A stretch of DNA of 64,000 bases from Ecdyonurus torrentis (GCA_949318235.1 OX439131.1:44063226-44127225); one strand, 5' to 3'; shown: positions 22,845 through 38,293, counted from the first letter of the stretch. Numbers and translations: made by a program. Notes: generated by a model not told the origin, from the letters alone.

Positions 22845-24440
22845 TAGTATACAAACCAACTTCATTTTTTATTATTATTATTTTTAAATTTAATTACGTA
22901 TATGCTGTCATGAACATTGTCCTCATATTCATCACCATATTCCTCTTGCATACTTTAGCATTTTTTTAAAATATTAACCTCATTTTGTTCACAATCAACA
23001 TACAGAAATATTTTTATAAAAATATTAATCTAAACTAATTATTAATTTAATTAAAAAGTACTATAGTTTGAAAAAAATCAATACTATATTATAATTTGGT
23101 TTAAAAAAATATTTTAGCGGCATTATGGTTCATTTACATGTATAGCAGAAATTGCATTGTGCAATATATTAAATGGAATAATGTAGTTCAATAGATTGAA
23201 ACTTTCAAAAATAGTTTATTTTTAATCTCCTATATAATCAAAAGCAGTAATTGTGGTCAAGGTTTTGTAAAATGGGGATGTCATGCCCTCACAATACCTT
23301 AATAAAGTTGTTATATGATATTATTATTATTGAAAAAAAAAATACGAAAACTGTACATTTGTTTAGATATTTGGACCACACATTAAAATATGGGTTAAGA
23401 CCTTTATTTTTATTTTTTAATTTTTTTTTTGACATATTTAAAAAATTTTCCCCCTGTAAAAAAAAAAAAAAAAAAAAAAAAAGGATGGAAGGAGCGCAAT
23501 CGTTTTCCAAACAAGCATTGGCACGTTATGTTATTATTTTTTTATTATTTTTTTTTATCTCGCATGGTAGTTTATTGAATATCCTAGTACATAACAGTAC
23601 ATATTATAGAGACTATAGAGATATAATATTTCATATCTATCAATTTAATATTTAGATTAGATGTATGCTGTACACATATTGTGTTTAATAATAAAAAAAA
23701 CAAATTCATACTGAAAATATTGCTTCATGGGAAAAAACAATTTATAGAATAATATTAAAATAACATAATATTAAACTATACAGTAATTTGGCCACTGTTA
23801 CAAGGTTAAAAACAAAACAGGAACCTCGTAAAAATGACCAAATGCAATATGGTCATAACACCGGGACACCATCGATATCATATTCCTATCCTCCAATTAT
23901 TATTGATTGAAAAGAACAATTGTTTGTTCTGCTTGTTTAGTTGATCATACTTTCATTTCTTATTATTTGCATATTACGGTCCAAATAAAAAAACACGTAT
24001 AATTTCACTCATTAAATAACCTTAAAAATATGAAAAGTATGTAATAAAAAAAGTTGGTAGTTTAAACTACTTCCAAGTAAAAATTTTAGCTCTAATTAAA
24101 TAAGTTTTTTAATCAAGAAAAAAAAAATTATTTTTTCCTTCGTATTTAGCTTGCTTTTGTTACACCTTTTTTGTTCTCCATAAAGATTTTCTAACTCTTT
24201 TTTTTTTTCGAAAAATATTTAAAATCCCAGTGTTTTATAGTAATATTTTTCTTTGATGATAAAAGTTCAAACTCTGAAGTTATTACAATCAAATCGCTTC
24301 GAGCAATCTTATCATTTTTACTTCCATTTATTTTTAGATTGGTATAGATAATTAAAATATTTTCGCTTCAAGAACCTTAAAAGAAAAATATTCTATAAAT
24401 GAGAAATTTAGTCTTGTAGTCGTTTTACTACAATTTTCTA
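22845..24440. other. Intergenic DNA
   Basis: AT-rich with A/T runs (23460-23482). A short segment at 23200-23256 is the complement of 15175-15225 (GCTTTTGATT...GGAGATT...AAATAAACTATTT), so it is a dispersed repeat fragment. No gene seen. Confidence 0.45.
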
Positions 24441-24800
24441 TAATGTTGTGTTAATTTCATTTACGATTATAACTTTAACGATACCGTTAACTCTAATTTG
24501 CCCCCAACTTTAACGTTGCCTTTAACGTTAACAGCTTTTTTGGACGGCATGTATTTTTTATGACTTATTCATAAGTGTAATTATTTATGAAATTAACATT
24601 TTACTTATACTGTATTTACCTATTATTATAAATAATCAGGTATTTTTTCAGTTATTATTTCTTTCATCTCGTCAGTTGATTTTGATTTTTAGTCAGTATA
24701 AAGAAAAATTTACTTTCAAAAAGTAACGTTATGGTTATCGCAATGTTAACTTTAATTTTTGTTAATTATAGCTCTAACGTTACTTTTTGCAATTGTGTTA
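24440..24800. repeat. Segment enriched in TAACGTTA-type motifs
   Basis: Two clusters (24465-24535 and 24720-24790) contain many AACGTTA/TTAACG motifs in opposite senses, for example CTTTAACGATACCGTTAAC and GTTATGGTTATCGCAATGTTAAC. This suggests the two ends of a decayed inverted-repeat element. Confidence 0.4.
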
Positions 24801-25099
24801 ATCTATATTTTAGAAATAACCGAGTTATGTTATAAGACTACACAAGACTAAATAATTTATTTATTATATAATACAGACACTTATATCTAAAATGTAACTT
24901 TATTTATTTTTCATTTTTATTTATTTTTTAAATTTCATTATTTTAAATTTCACTGTCAGTAGTTTGAATGTATTATTATTATTATTTGCAAAAAGATGCG
25001 ATGATGGGAAATTGAAAGTTCACATTCATATTTATATACTATTATATATGTATATATACACATATTTATATATTTATTGTACAGGTTTCACTTTATAAA

Positions 25100-25195
<96 letters not shown>

Positions 25196-26044
25196 TTGAC
25201 AGGATATTGAATAAAGGTTACAAAGGAAGAAAAATTTTGTTTAAAAAAAAAAGTAAAAGTGATAGTTCTATGATGATACACGCATGAAATGCGTTCATGA
25301 TATTTTTTATGAAAAAACTTTTTTCAAAAAAGTCATCTTCAGGGGGAGGGAGAGGTGGGGGGGGGGAATAAATTGACATTTGTTTAAATAAATTTCATTC
25401 AGTGCATGTCTTGACATCGTTTTCTAGCTTTTCTTATTAACACAACAATACTTCAAAGTCCTGTTCTCAAGAATAAAAAAGTATTAATTTTAGTTTACAA
25501 AATTTTTGTTTCCATGCGATATAATTTATAAAGTATATTATATTAATCTTGTTTGCATACATTTTTTTTATTTAAAATCATTTAATTGTCATACAATCAA
25601 TAAATTGCCCAATGCAATATTGCATTATGTGATCACTGATCACTGATTACATCAGGCTCTAAAAATATTTCATAACACCTCTTTCAATATTGATATATTT
25701 TAATACTCTCATGTCTGATTTACTACTTTTTTCTTTTAATTCAATGTTATGGTTAACTTATTTTAATTCCGCTTTACAAAAACGTACATTTGAGTAAACG
25801 TAAAAAGTATACGTTTGATTGTTTGATTCATAATCAGACAGTATATAGCGTAATTATATTAAGATTTTGTGACGGGTTGGATACAGCCTATAGTAAGCAT
25901 GGGTAAAGGGAGAAAACACCCCTTTTAACCATACTTTTTTATACCTGATGGGAGTGGGGGAGGGGGGTCCGGACCCCCACACTCCCTGAATATGCTCCTG
26001 AGTTTGGATGAATGTTAGTATGGTTTACACTTTCACGTAAGACG
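24801..26044. other. Intergenic DNA with (GA)n
   Basis: Holds a (GA)n array at 25101-25191 and a GC-rich hairpin GTGGGGGAGGGGGGTCC/GGACCCCCAC near 25957-25982. No gene seen. Confidence 0.6.
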
Positions 26045-26176
26045 AACACAGAACTGCGATTATATATTTTACCATTTAAATCCAGAGCGTGTTTATCCCA
26101 TAAGAATAACATAGCAAATTTAGCGTGAGTTTTTGAATGGTAAAATACAGTATAATATTATTGCGGTCATGTGTAC
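26045..26176. mobile_element. Palindromic miniature element, family C (copy 2)
   Basis: The ends AACACAGAACTGCGATTATA and the complement GTACACATGACCGCAATAAT match those of 2768-3033. The internal part is shorter, consistent with a deletion derivative. Confidence 0.65.
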
Positions 26177-27081
26177 AGTACTTTGCAATCGTAAAGATAT
26201 ACTAACATGAAACGAAAGAGTTAGCCAAATTCCAGCTTTGGCAATGTAAATAAGGTTTTCTTAATGTGAAATAATTGTGCTAGTAATTTTCTGTGATTTT
26301 TCTTTGGTATTAAAAATGTTTATTTGTTGACATAATTATACTCTACTTAAAACATGATGCAACCCCATAGGATTTAAAATAATTTTTACTTGTTTAAAGT
26401 TTGCTTTATTATTGTGCTCATCATAAATCGTTATTATTATTATTGTTATTATATTATTGTATACTATACTAAACTTTTTATATTTATTTTATTAGCAATT
26501 TATTTTTATTTTGCAGCTAAATAATAAAAAGTTCTACCATTATTGAATAATAAAAAAAAAAAAGCAAATAAAATAAAAATGTAAGTAAATAAAGATTTTA
26601 TGATAAAACTAGTACATCGCTGTAGCTCAAACTTTCAATAAAAGAAGAAAAGTCTATAGCTTTAGGTTAAACTTTATGTTAAATGTAGATGTACTGAAAT
26701 ACGTTTCAGAATTTTTTGTTACCTTTTCGTATTTTTTGGGGGTTTGAAACTACGTAGGACTAAATATTTAAATGTCATTCAAAGAAAAGAAGAAGAAGAA
26801 GAAGAAGAAAAAAATGTGGCAACAATTTTGCTGCCTCTAAGGAAATGAACATACAAAAAATATATGCATAAAAAAAGGTAACTCATTTGATATGTAGTAA
26901 TAAAACTAGGGAAAATAATGCTTGCAAAACATGTGACTTAAAATCGTTTTCTATATACAGCTAAGGGTTGTGGATTTCTCCTGTCTCGTTACAAAAAGAC
27001 TAAAAGAGATTTAAAAAAGATTTTGTGACATTTAGGTTTTTGCATACTCTTTAAAAGACGCAAAATAATACCATAAACCAT
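26177..27081. other. AT-rich intergenic DNA
   Basis: Short (GAA)n near 26785-26810; no gene seen. Confidence 0.5.
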
Positions 27082-27084
27082 ATG

Positions 27085-27152
<68 letters not shown>

Positions 27153-27160
27153 ATTATATA
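27085..27160. repeat. (TA)n-rich tract
   Basis: Imperfect TA array with ATACATA interruptions. Confidence 0.9.
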
Positions 27161-27238
27161 CATATACACTTATTCACAGTATGATTGAAAATTTGAATAT
27201 CAAGCGAGGTGACATGATGATAAAAAAATTCATTTTTG

Positions 27239-27470
27239 TCTTACCTTCTATACGACACTGGGCTTTCACTCGCTTCTTGATTTGACGATAAAATAATACA
27301 ACACTAAAAACTAAAAAAAATTTATATACATAGCTATGTATATAATTTTTTAAAAACTGTGAATTGAGTATTTTTAATAACTTATATAAGTGACAAGTTT
27401 TTAGTGTTGTGTTATTTTATCGTCAAATCAAGCAGCGAGTGAAAGCCCAGTGTCTTATAGAAGGTAAGAA
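27239..27470. mobile_element. Palindromic miniature element between two TA arrays
   Basis: The left arm (CTTACCTTCTATA.GACACTGGGCTTTCACTCGC, then TTGATTTGACGATAAAATAA) is mirrored by the right arm at 27396-27470. Arms are about 75 bp. The AT-rich loop contains TATACATAGCTATGTATATA. Confidence 0.75.
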
Positions 27471-27483
27471 AAAAAAAATCATA

Positions 27484-27485
<2 letters not shown>

Positions 27486-27525
<40 letters not shown>

Positions 27526-27550
27526 CACACACACACACACAAACACAAAC
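27486..27550. repeat. (TA)n followed by (CA)n
   Basis: TA array to 27523, then ACACACAC and ACACAAAC units. Confidence 0.92.
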
Positions 27551-27555
27551 ACACG

Positions 27556-27943
27556 TACAGCGAGGTATTTTAAAAAAGAGACTCAAAGGATTTTACGTAT
27601 TTTTACCGGACCAATACGAGTTGATGCATAACAATAAGAGAGATGTTCATTGCTGCCTTTCTTTGCTTTTTTACGTCACTTCTAACCTAACAAAGCATAC
27701 CAAAATGTGCTCACCCACCTATTTTGTTCCTTAATTCTCTCTAGTTTGCATGATATTTACTCATCACCTTAGTCGACTCGTTTCCTCTCTTAAACAATTC
27801 AATCATCATAACATATGATAGAAGTCATGAAGCAAAAGGTGGAGAAGTGCAGCAGTAAACACCTCTCTTATTGTCATGCATCAACTCTTATATTGGTGAA
27901 GTAAAAATACTTTGAGTCTTGTTTTTAAAACAACTAGCTGTAC
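27556..27943. mobile_element. Palindromic miniature element, family D (copy 1)
   Basis: Begins TACAGC and ends GCTGTA. It shares with 37921-38293 the terminal block ACTCAAAGGATTTTACGTAT (variant), TTTTTACC.GACCAATACGAGT, TAACAATAAGAGAGAT and the right-side counterparts. The whole forms a long imperfect palindrome. The TA-flanked ends would fit a Tc1/mariner-type miniature element. Confidence 0.7.
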
Positions 27944-28769
27944 ATTTACTAAAAGTTTTATGTAGCGACTAAAAATGTTTTAAAATAAATTTTTCGAATC
28001 AGAATTTTCTGTCATAAAAATAACACCATTTTTTTATTTCTCAATAAATCACTGTTGACTTTGTACCCAAAATGCTAGAATTTGTAGTTTCACTTGCGTT
28101 TTTAGAGTAAATAGAGTATTTACAGTATACTCTCTCAACTCTCTGTATACCCGGAGGTAAATCCTGAGTAAAATCAATATGATGTTTACATAAAACCTCA
28201 TGGTACACTTGATGATGGGTACTACAGCAGTAATATAGGAAATAATATTCAGAATACTTACATTAACAATATTGGTTAATTACATAGAAACTCTGCGACT
28301 ATTTTATATTATATGTACTGCAATAGACTGTAAAAATTATTATACGTATACACGCACACGTACGCGTATACGGCACACCATAAATTTGAGAAATTATTCA
28401 GTTACATAGATATAACTCATCAATACAAACTAATAACTTGGTTGAAAAATAGTTTTAAATGTAACTTGTTAGTATAAACGTTATTTCTTTATATAGTGGT
28501 AAATAGTAAGCTCTTTAAATTTTAAAAAACTTTTGTATAATATATATCAAACAAATTTATTCTAAAAAAACGTCTAAATAGTAACTCTTTAGTTACTTTT
28601 TTCTTGCAGGTATACATGAATCCTGTAAAATGCAATAGGTATATTATAATTACCTAGAACAGGTATTGTTATACAGTAATATCATTTCACCAAATCTAGG
28701 TGAAATGTAATCTAAATGAGGCACAATTTCATTGTTTATAGTATATTTTACTTGCTTTATAAGTATTAT
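27944..28769. other. AT-rich intergenic DNA
   Basis: No supported gene. A 29-bp segment at 28610-28638 lies between AG and GT dinucleotides but has no coding support. Confidence 0.45.
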
Positions 28770-28911
28770 TATACACACAAAAATAAATACGAAATAATTA
28801 TGCTAGCTCAATACAGCAACATTTATTACATATAAAATCATAATTTATACTACATAGTATGGTGATTATACTGCATAGCATAATAGCTATGATGTTCAGC
28901 ATAATAGCAGA
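28770..28911. repeat. AT-rich dispersed repeat fragment
   Basis: ACACAAAAATAAATACGAAATAATTATGCTAGC and TTCAGCATAATAGC-like blocks relate it to 12368-12600. Confidence 0.45.
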
Positions 28912-29365
28912 CGTTGCAAAAGCAGGGGTTTAGTGAGAAAAGAAAAAAATCACAACACACAATACTAACAAAGTACTAGCAGATGACTTTGTGTTCCTGT
29001 ATCTATTTAACATGCTTTCTTATGGAACAATAAAGCAGCTATAACTGGATTTAAAATTATTTCTCAAAGCATAAATTTATACTGTAGCTTAGCCTCAAAG
29101 CTTTTAATTTCCTGGATTTCAATCAATTGGCTATTTTTTTTTCCATCTAATTGACTTGAAATCCAGAAAAACATGGTCTATGAGACTCATCAAGCTACAG
29201 TAAAAATTTCAACTCCGAGAAATAATTGTTATTAGCTGCTTCATTGCCTCATAAGAAAGCAAGTTAAATTAAGACTAACACACAGTCATCTGCTCTACGA
29301 TAAGTTATATAGCATTGTTGAGCTGTGAGTTTGTTTATTTTCTCACTAAACCTACTTTTGCAAGT
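28912..29365. mobile_element. 454-bp palindromic miniature element
   Basis: The terminal block CGTTGCAAAAGCAGGGGTTT with AGTGAGAAAA is mirrored at the right by TTTTCTCACTAAACCTACTT and TTGCAAG. Inner symmetry includes GCAGATGACTTTGTGT/ACACAGTCATCTGC, GCTTTCTTATG/CATAAGAAAGC and CTGTAGCTTAG/CAAGCTACAG. The loop holds GGATTTCAATCAATTGG/CTAATTGACTTGAAATCC. Confidence 0.8.
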
Positions 29366-29399
29366 CTTCTATTTATTATGTCATTACAAAATAGCAACA

Positions 29400-29760
29400 T
29401 TGAGTATTGTATGAACTGAATATTGCATTCCTTTTTTTATATAATACACTTCTTAATAATATAAAAGATTGTGATTCTTATGTTTCTTTTAAAAGAATGG
29501 TCCAGAGATATCTGCTTGACAATATGTTTTAAAGTGTTGCTGAATTTCTTGTATAATTTAAGTATAACTACTCTAGCCTAAGTTTTTCTAAATTTTTTAA
29601 TATCTTGTATAACAAACATAGTGATTCCACATGTTATTATTATGTTGATGTATTTTGTGTTATTTGACTTAATTGTTATACTCTGTAAAGACATAGAACG
29701 TAATAAAATCTTATATCTTATATTATATCTTATCTTATATTTTATCTTATATCTTTACAG
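29400..29760 (+). pseudogene. 5'-truncated LINE 3' end
   Basis: The + strand encodes NNIKDCDSYVSFKRMVQRYLLDN followed by a stop (29457-29532; partly quoted here as SFKRMVQRYLLDN), the SFKRxLKxYLL-type ending of CR1/L2/Jockey-like ORF2 proteins. A 3' UTR follows and ends in TATCTTA-type tandem repeats (29711-29755), typical of such LINEs. Confidence 0.6.
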
Positions 29761-31620
<1,860 letters not shown>

Positions 31621-31846
31621 TATATATGTGTGTGTGTGTGTAAGTAGATATACCTTTTAAGAAAGAAAAAAGTTTCAAATACTTTGTTTAATATTATATT
31701 TTTAAGGTTTGCAAATAAGAATTTATCAATGATAACCTTTTTTTTATGAAATAAAATATTACAACCATCAATAAAAACATTTCAATTGCAAACATGTTTC
31801 TAATTTGTATTTTTGCATAGTAGAATTCATTTTTGCTTATTTTTTT

Positions 31847-32155
31847 AAGCCCTTTCAAAGTCCAGCACATATTCGGTTGCTTAGTTCCCCATGGGACGGC
31901 TCCCGTACTTATGCCTTTTACAGTATGTGCTGATACAATTAGAAACGTCATTTGTCCAGGGACTTTAGCTGTTTGTCTTGCAGTTAATATAATTGCAGGA
32001 CATTTACTTACATCTCTTCTCGGAAATAATAGTCCCAGCCTATCACTGTCTATCTGAACCTTGCTAATTATTGAACAAATTACTTTATTAGTCCTCGAGT
32101 TGCTAAAATTCAATCCTACGTATTTGTGTTTTCAGCATATACTTTATATTATTCA
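31847..32155 (+). pseudogene. Nuclear mitochondrial insertion: atp6 3' part
   Basis: The + strand reads [20 protein letters not shown] then [20 protein letters not shown] and [17 protein letters not shown], the conserved C-terminal half of mitochondrial ATP synthase subunit 6 (the GTP.LMPF, ETI..IRPGTLAVRL and IIAGHLL blocks). TGA at 32055 reads as Trp in the mitochondrial code. After it the frame continues LLIIEQITLLVLE. A shift near 32105 then restores QSYVFVFSAYTLYYS, the usual ATP6 ending. Two expected Arg codons are TGT Cys, as produced by CpG decay. Minus-strand 31694-32113 is an antisense open frame, not a gene. Similarity is to arthropod-type ATP6 from memory. It is a dead copy. Confidence 0.85.
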
Positions 32156-32260
32156 GCTTTTTTACATGCATACTTTGTTTTTGCTCAAAATAAATGCTTT
32201 ATACGTTCTTTAAACATAATCTTAATTTTTGTGCATTAATTTTTTATTACTATTATTAGG

Positions 32261-32298
<38 letters not shown>

Positions 32299-32361
32299 TG
32301 GTGGTGAAATTGCAATCTATATTAGGTTAAAATAAATAATGACCAAACCAATCGCTCTAAC
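32156..32361. other. Intergenic DNA with A run
   Basis: A run at about 32268-32296; no gene. Confidence 0.5.
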
Positions 32362-32694
32362 TTAAAGGGCTGCAGGCCTCAAACAATTTAATCAAAAACG
32401 TAAATTTCATGAGATGGGACCATCATTCATACACATATTATATCCTTCAACCCTTCTGTAGCCTCACAAACTGGGGTTGAAAATCTGTAAAGTAGGCAAA
32501 TTTAGGACTTCATGACGTCAACAATTCCGGGTCTACAATAGAAATTGCAGCACGGGTTGCCTACTTTACAAGTTTTCTTCCCAGTTTGCGAGAGTACTGA
32601 AGGGTTAAGGCACAAAATATGTATATTTATAAAAGTCCTGTCTCATGATTTATAATTGAGAGGAAATTTGTTTTTGAGGCCAGGGGCCCTTTAA
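32362..32694. mobile_element. TTAA miniature element
   Basis: The ends TTAAAGGGCTGCAGGCCTCA and TTGAGGCCAGGGGCCCTTTAA (last 20 bases considered) are inverted. Internal symmetry includes GTAAAGTAGGCAA/TTGCCTACTTTAC, flanking a central TGACGTCA. TTAA flanks both sides. Confidence 0.75.
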
Positions 32695-32923
32695 GACTTG
32701 AACGTATTGTCTTATTGCAATACCATGCATATAATAGAGCTTTACTTTAGTTATTATATATTACATTGTATTACCGTAACATTTTATACTATATGTTATA
32801 ATATTTTTTTTGTTGAAGTAAAAATTACATAATATATAAATTATACTATAGTATAGACAAACGTGAATGTTATAAAAACAGTAACGATATTTAAAGTAGC
32901 TGTATCACGTGTACTCTTATTGC

Positions 32924-33136
32924 TTAAAGCCATAGACCACATAAAACAACATGTGCTTTTTAATGAATAAATACGAAATGGGATCTTCAAAACTGTTGAC
33001 AATTTTTACCTGAATGTTAATGTAACCTCACGAGAAAACGTGAAAATACTATAAAGTATGCCGTTTACGAGGTCAGAAAAATGCAAAAATTAGTATGAAA
33101 ATGTTGTGCGGGTTGCATAAATTGAATTTTCTTTAA
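32924..33136 (-). mobile_element. TTAA miniature element, family A (partial copy 3)
   Basis: TTAAAGCCATAGACCACAT starts a minus-oriented copy that runs through GGATCTTCAAAACTGTTGAC to GTGCGGGTTGCATAAATTGA and then ends. The other half is missing. Confidence 0.7.
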
Positions 33137-33670
33137 CCTGAACCCCTGATCAACTTAAGGTTACCATTTAAGCTCAAATAAGATACCTTCTACAATGTTA
33201 AATATGTGAGCATCTTTAAGAAATACGACTGCAGCACACATCATTTTTTTATTATTATTATTATTTATGTTTCAAACACATAGAAAATGTAATTCACCAG
33301 AATTTGGATTATTTTTTAAAATTTAGCTTTCATTGATTAACAAAATGTTTTGATGATGTATATTTCATCAGTATTTCATCAGTACGTAATTTTCATGTTG
33401 ATCTATAAATCAATCAATAAATACAAAATGTATTATCTTGAATATAAGTCAAATGGGTCGTAGTAAATTAGTTAACAGAAATATTCTTCGAAACTCTTTA
33501 TATAGATTAATTATCATAAAGCTTTTACGTAACTTATTATAAAGACAGCATTAACCGCAGAATGTTAAGCTCTTTATTATGAACATGAGTTTAATTAGAC
33601 TAATTATCGTGATTAATGAAAGTTATAAAAGGTTATTTAATTATTGCTGCAGTATACGTAAATTAAACAT
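33137..33670. other. AT-rich intergenic DNA
   Basis: No gene or bounded repeat seen. Confidence 0.5.
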
Positions 33671-33993
33671 ATCGACGTGGCCGCGGTGAAAGGGCATATG
33701 TGCATTTCAAGGTCACCTCATAAAGGGCGTAAGTGCATTTTTAGCCAGTTAGACAAAGGTTGTATGTGCAATTTTGGCAAAAATAATTTTATTAATTTTT
33801 TTTTTGAAAAAGGGTATTGTTTTACATGTTCCCTGAAGTTTTTATGTTTTTTGACAATTACTTTAAAAAAAATAATAATAATAACCCATTGCACGAGTTG
33901 ATTGAAGAGCGGTTTGGCCAACGATCAGTTTTTTGTCTCTCCTGTAAGATTATGAAAAATGCACATACGTCCTTTGGCCGCGTCCACATCGAT
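33671..33993. mobile_element. Inverted-repeat element with tandem GTGCATTT motifs
   Basis: The ends ATCGACGTGGCCGCGG and CCGCGTCCACATCGAT are inverted. The left side carries three tandem variants of AAAGGGCATATGTGCATTT (33688, 33722 and 33758 regions). The right end carries one in inverted form (AAATGCACATACGTCCTTT). There is no convincing coding sequence. Confidence 0.7.
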
Positions 33994-34710
33994 ATATAGT
34001 TTGAATACCATTTTATAAAATGTAGTAATTTATTTAAAAATTATCACTCATTAATGCAAGAAAATGTATTATATTGAAATGTTTTTACTTTTTAAGAGTT
34101 TTTGTAATGTATACTGAAAACCAGTATCAAGGATGAGTAATGATAATTATTGTACTTTTTAAGCTTTAGATTCGAATACGGTATTATAATATATAAAGAT
34201 GAAACTTTTATACATATAGGCACTTTATGATTTTTGTAAAATAAGAAAATTGCTGTATACTAATTGTAATGAAAATTGCATTGCTAAATAATTTAAAGTT
34301 AATGTATTATTATTATTTTTTTTTTAACTTTTTAAATCAATAAATGTAATGTGCTTTTTTTTTTTTTTTTTTTTTTTTTTTGTAGTAAGAAAACCAGGTT
34401 TACAAGTCAACATGTTAAGATAATATTGTTATTATTTCACTTAATAAAAAGTATGTAACAAATTAAATCAATATTAGAATATGTTAAAGCTATAAAGTAT
34501 TTAGTAGAGTTTAAAGCAGTAAAATAGCAACGCTAAAAAAAGGGTTATATCATTAGTAAATGTTTTAAACTTATAGCTGCCAAAGTAATTAACAAAAAAT
34601 TAATACTGTTAATTAAACTCAGCTCTTCTTCATGATGTAGCAAAAATAATTCATTTTATCAAACTATCTCTATCTAATTTTCCAACTAAAAGTGTGCTTC
34701 CTTTTTATCT

Positions 34711-34742
<32 letters not shown>

Positions 34743-35209
34743 CCTCTCTAGCCTGCGAGTTATTTTTTAGTTTAATATTGAATCTGGTAGTAAATGTTTT
34801 TTTTTTTTTTTTTTTTTTAACTACAACATATAATATTTGCAGCTTCAAATTGAGTTACGTTTTTTTCTCATCTCATGTGGGATAATTATTTATGTAATTA
34901 GTTTAGATATTATTTTTAATACTATCAAGCCTGAACTAAAAGTTAAAAAATATACCAATTTAAGCCAAACATCAATTTGGATGAAAGTATAAAAAATATA
35001 TATTTTTTTAACACAATTTTTTTTCAATTTAAAACTATTCATTCATGAAATATTTAGATACATGTCCCGAGAGGGGGGCGAGGTGTCTTTTTTTAAAACC
35101 TAAGAAATTTTATATTATACTTTAATAATATTAATTTTAAAATTCTAGTTATTAAATTGACAATTTTAATTAAAAATTATTATAAAAAAAATTGTTGATG
35201 TTACACTAA
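33994..35209. other. AT-rich intergenic DNA with (CT)n and T runs
   Basis: T runs at 34356-34381 and 34798-34818; (CT)n at 34711-34748. No gene. Confidence 0.55.
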
Positions 35210-35300
35210 CTAAAATTGTAACTGACTGTACTGTTAAACAGTTGGGTTAAATTGAGAGGTTGTACGTCTGATTTCGCTCTATAAAAAGCCCTTAATTATC
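35210..35300 (-). repeat. Dispersed repeat segment (copy of 18060-18145)
   Basis: The complement contains CCTCTCAATTTAACCCAACT and adjoining blocks of 18060-18145. Confidence 0.6.
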
Positions 35301-35492
35301 ATTATTATTAAGAAATAGAGTATGCAATCAACATACAAATCTGAAATTTATATTTATATATTAAAATAACGACAAAAGAACAAATAATCTTTCATTATCT
35401 ATAATATATTTTAAAGAAGCAATAATACTCAATCGATGAGTTTTTCGATGATACGAACGATTGAGGTAAAAATATTGATCAGTGTGTGTAAA

Positions 35493-37033
<1,541 letters not shown>

Positions 37034-37337
37034 GCGTAGAACAACTTGAACAAAAAAGTTGTGTAATATCCTAACAAACCTGAAAATCAACGTTGATTTG
37101 TCCGAAGTCATTGATTTCTAATTTATTTTCCATTCACAAAATACCACTGGCGGTCACTGACGTCACAGCTCGCTTGGACCACGTGCGCGTAAACCGGGCG
37201 AGATGTGACGTCAGTGACTGCCAGTGTCATTTTGTGAATGGAAAATAAATTAGAAATCAATGACTCCGGCCAAATCAACGTTGATTTTCAGGTTTGTTAG
37301 GATATTATGCAACTTTTTTGTTCAAGGTGTTCTACGC
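37034..37337. mobile_element. 304-bp near-perfect palindrome with TGACGTCA arms
   Basis: The arms of about 130 bp start GCGTAGAACAACTTGAAC and end at its complement, with few mismatches (CAACGTTGATTT, GATTTCTAATTTATTTTCCA, CACTGACGTCAC). The loop of about 35 bp is GC-rich (GGACCACGTGCGCG). Confidence 0.85.
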
Positions 37338-37920
37338 TTATATAACTCTTATTTTTTAATTTAATATTAACATTAACTATATAACAAGACTTTTCAATGC
37401 GTGAAATAAACTTGTCTTATTTCAAACTCTATAATTAAATTAAATTTTAGTATATACATAAATTTTCAATATAATATATTATATAAGTTTGAACTTGAAA
37501 TTCAAAATTGTTATCTTGTTAGTTTTCAATTATTGTTTACATTTTTAACAAAGTGCGTATCATGTACCGTAAAGTTTGAACGTCAAAGTTTTGACTCATG
37601 ATCACGAACTTGGCCTTGGCTTGAGTATGCATAGGCAAATTAAGTTTACTTTAATACTTGATGTTTTTATGAACGACACAAGGCAAAGTGTTTGAGAGCT
37701 TATATACTTCATTATTTTCTCACTTTTGTCTAAGCTTAACTCAATTAGTTATATTTTATATATATAAAAGAAAAAAAAAGAAAAAAAAAAAAAAAAAAAA
37801 AAAAGAATGACGTATATTTTTCATCACTGCTGCTACAATATTTAAACATAATAGTGTGTACATACAGAAAATGGAGAGTAAGTGTTAATTTAATATGTTG
37901 GATTAATTATGTTGTACATA
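37338..37920. other. AT-rich intergenic DNA
   Basis: A run near 37768-37804; no gene. Confidence 0.5.
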
Positions 37921-38293
37921 CGTACAGTATGTTGTATAAGAAATGGTACACAAAGGATTTTACGTATTTTTACCGCACCAATACGAGTCGATGAATAACA
38001 ATAAGAGAGATATTCACTGCTGCACTTCTCCGCCTTTTACTTGACTTTTATCAAAACAAACCAAAATTATGCTCGACCACCCATTAATCCTTCTCTCTTG
38101 TTTGCATGATGTTTACTTATCACTAGGACGACTCGTTTCCTGTCTTGACCAATTGGATCATCAAAATGATAAAAGTCAAGTAAAAGGTTGAGAAGTGCAT
38201 CAGTGAACACCTCTCTCATATTGACTCGTATTGGTGCGGTAAAAATACGTAAAATCCTTTGTGTCCCATTTCTTATAAAACATACTGTACAGT
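37921..38293. mobile_element. Palindromic miniature element, family D (copy 2)
   Basis: The ends TACAGTATGTTGTATAAGAA and the complement TACAGTATGTTTTATAAGAA lead into GGTACACAAAGGATTTTACG. The interior shares the blocks of 27556-27943. Symmetry of the termini defines the limits. Confidence 0.72.

Noticed and set aside
25957..25982. GC-rich hairpin as a transposon end or terminator
   Set aside because: No matching inverted end or target duplication was found nearby.
28610..28638. 29-bp AG/GT-bounded segment as a micro-exon
   Set aside because: Such dinucleotide-bounded stretches are common by chance, and there is no coding signal.
31694..32113. 139-codon minus-strand open frame
   Set aside because: It is antisense to the mitochondrial atp6 insertion, which explains its GC-richer, coding-like look.
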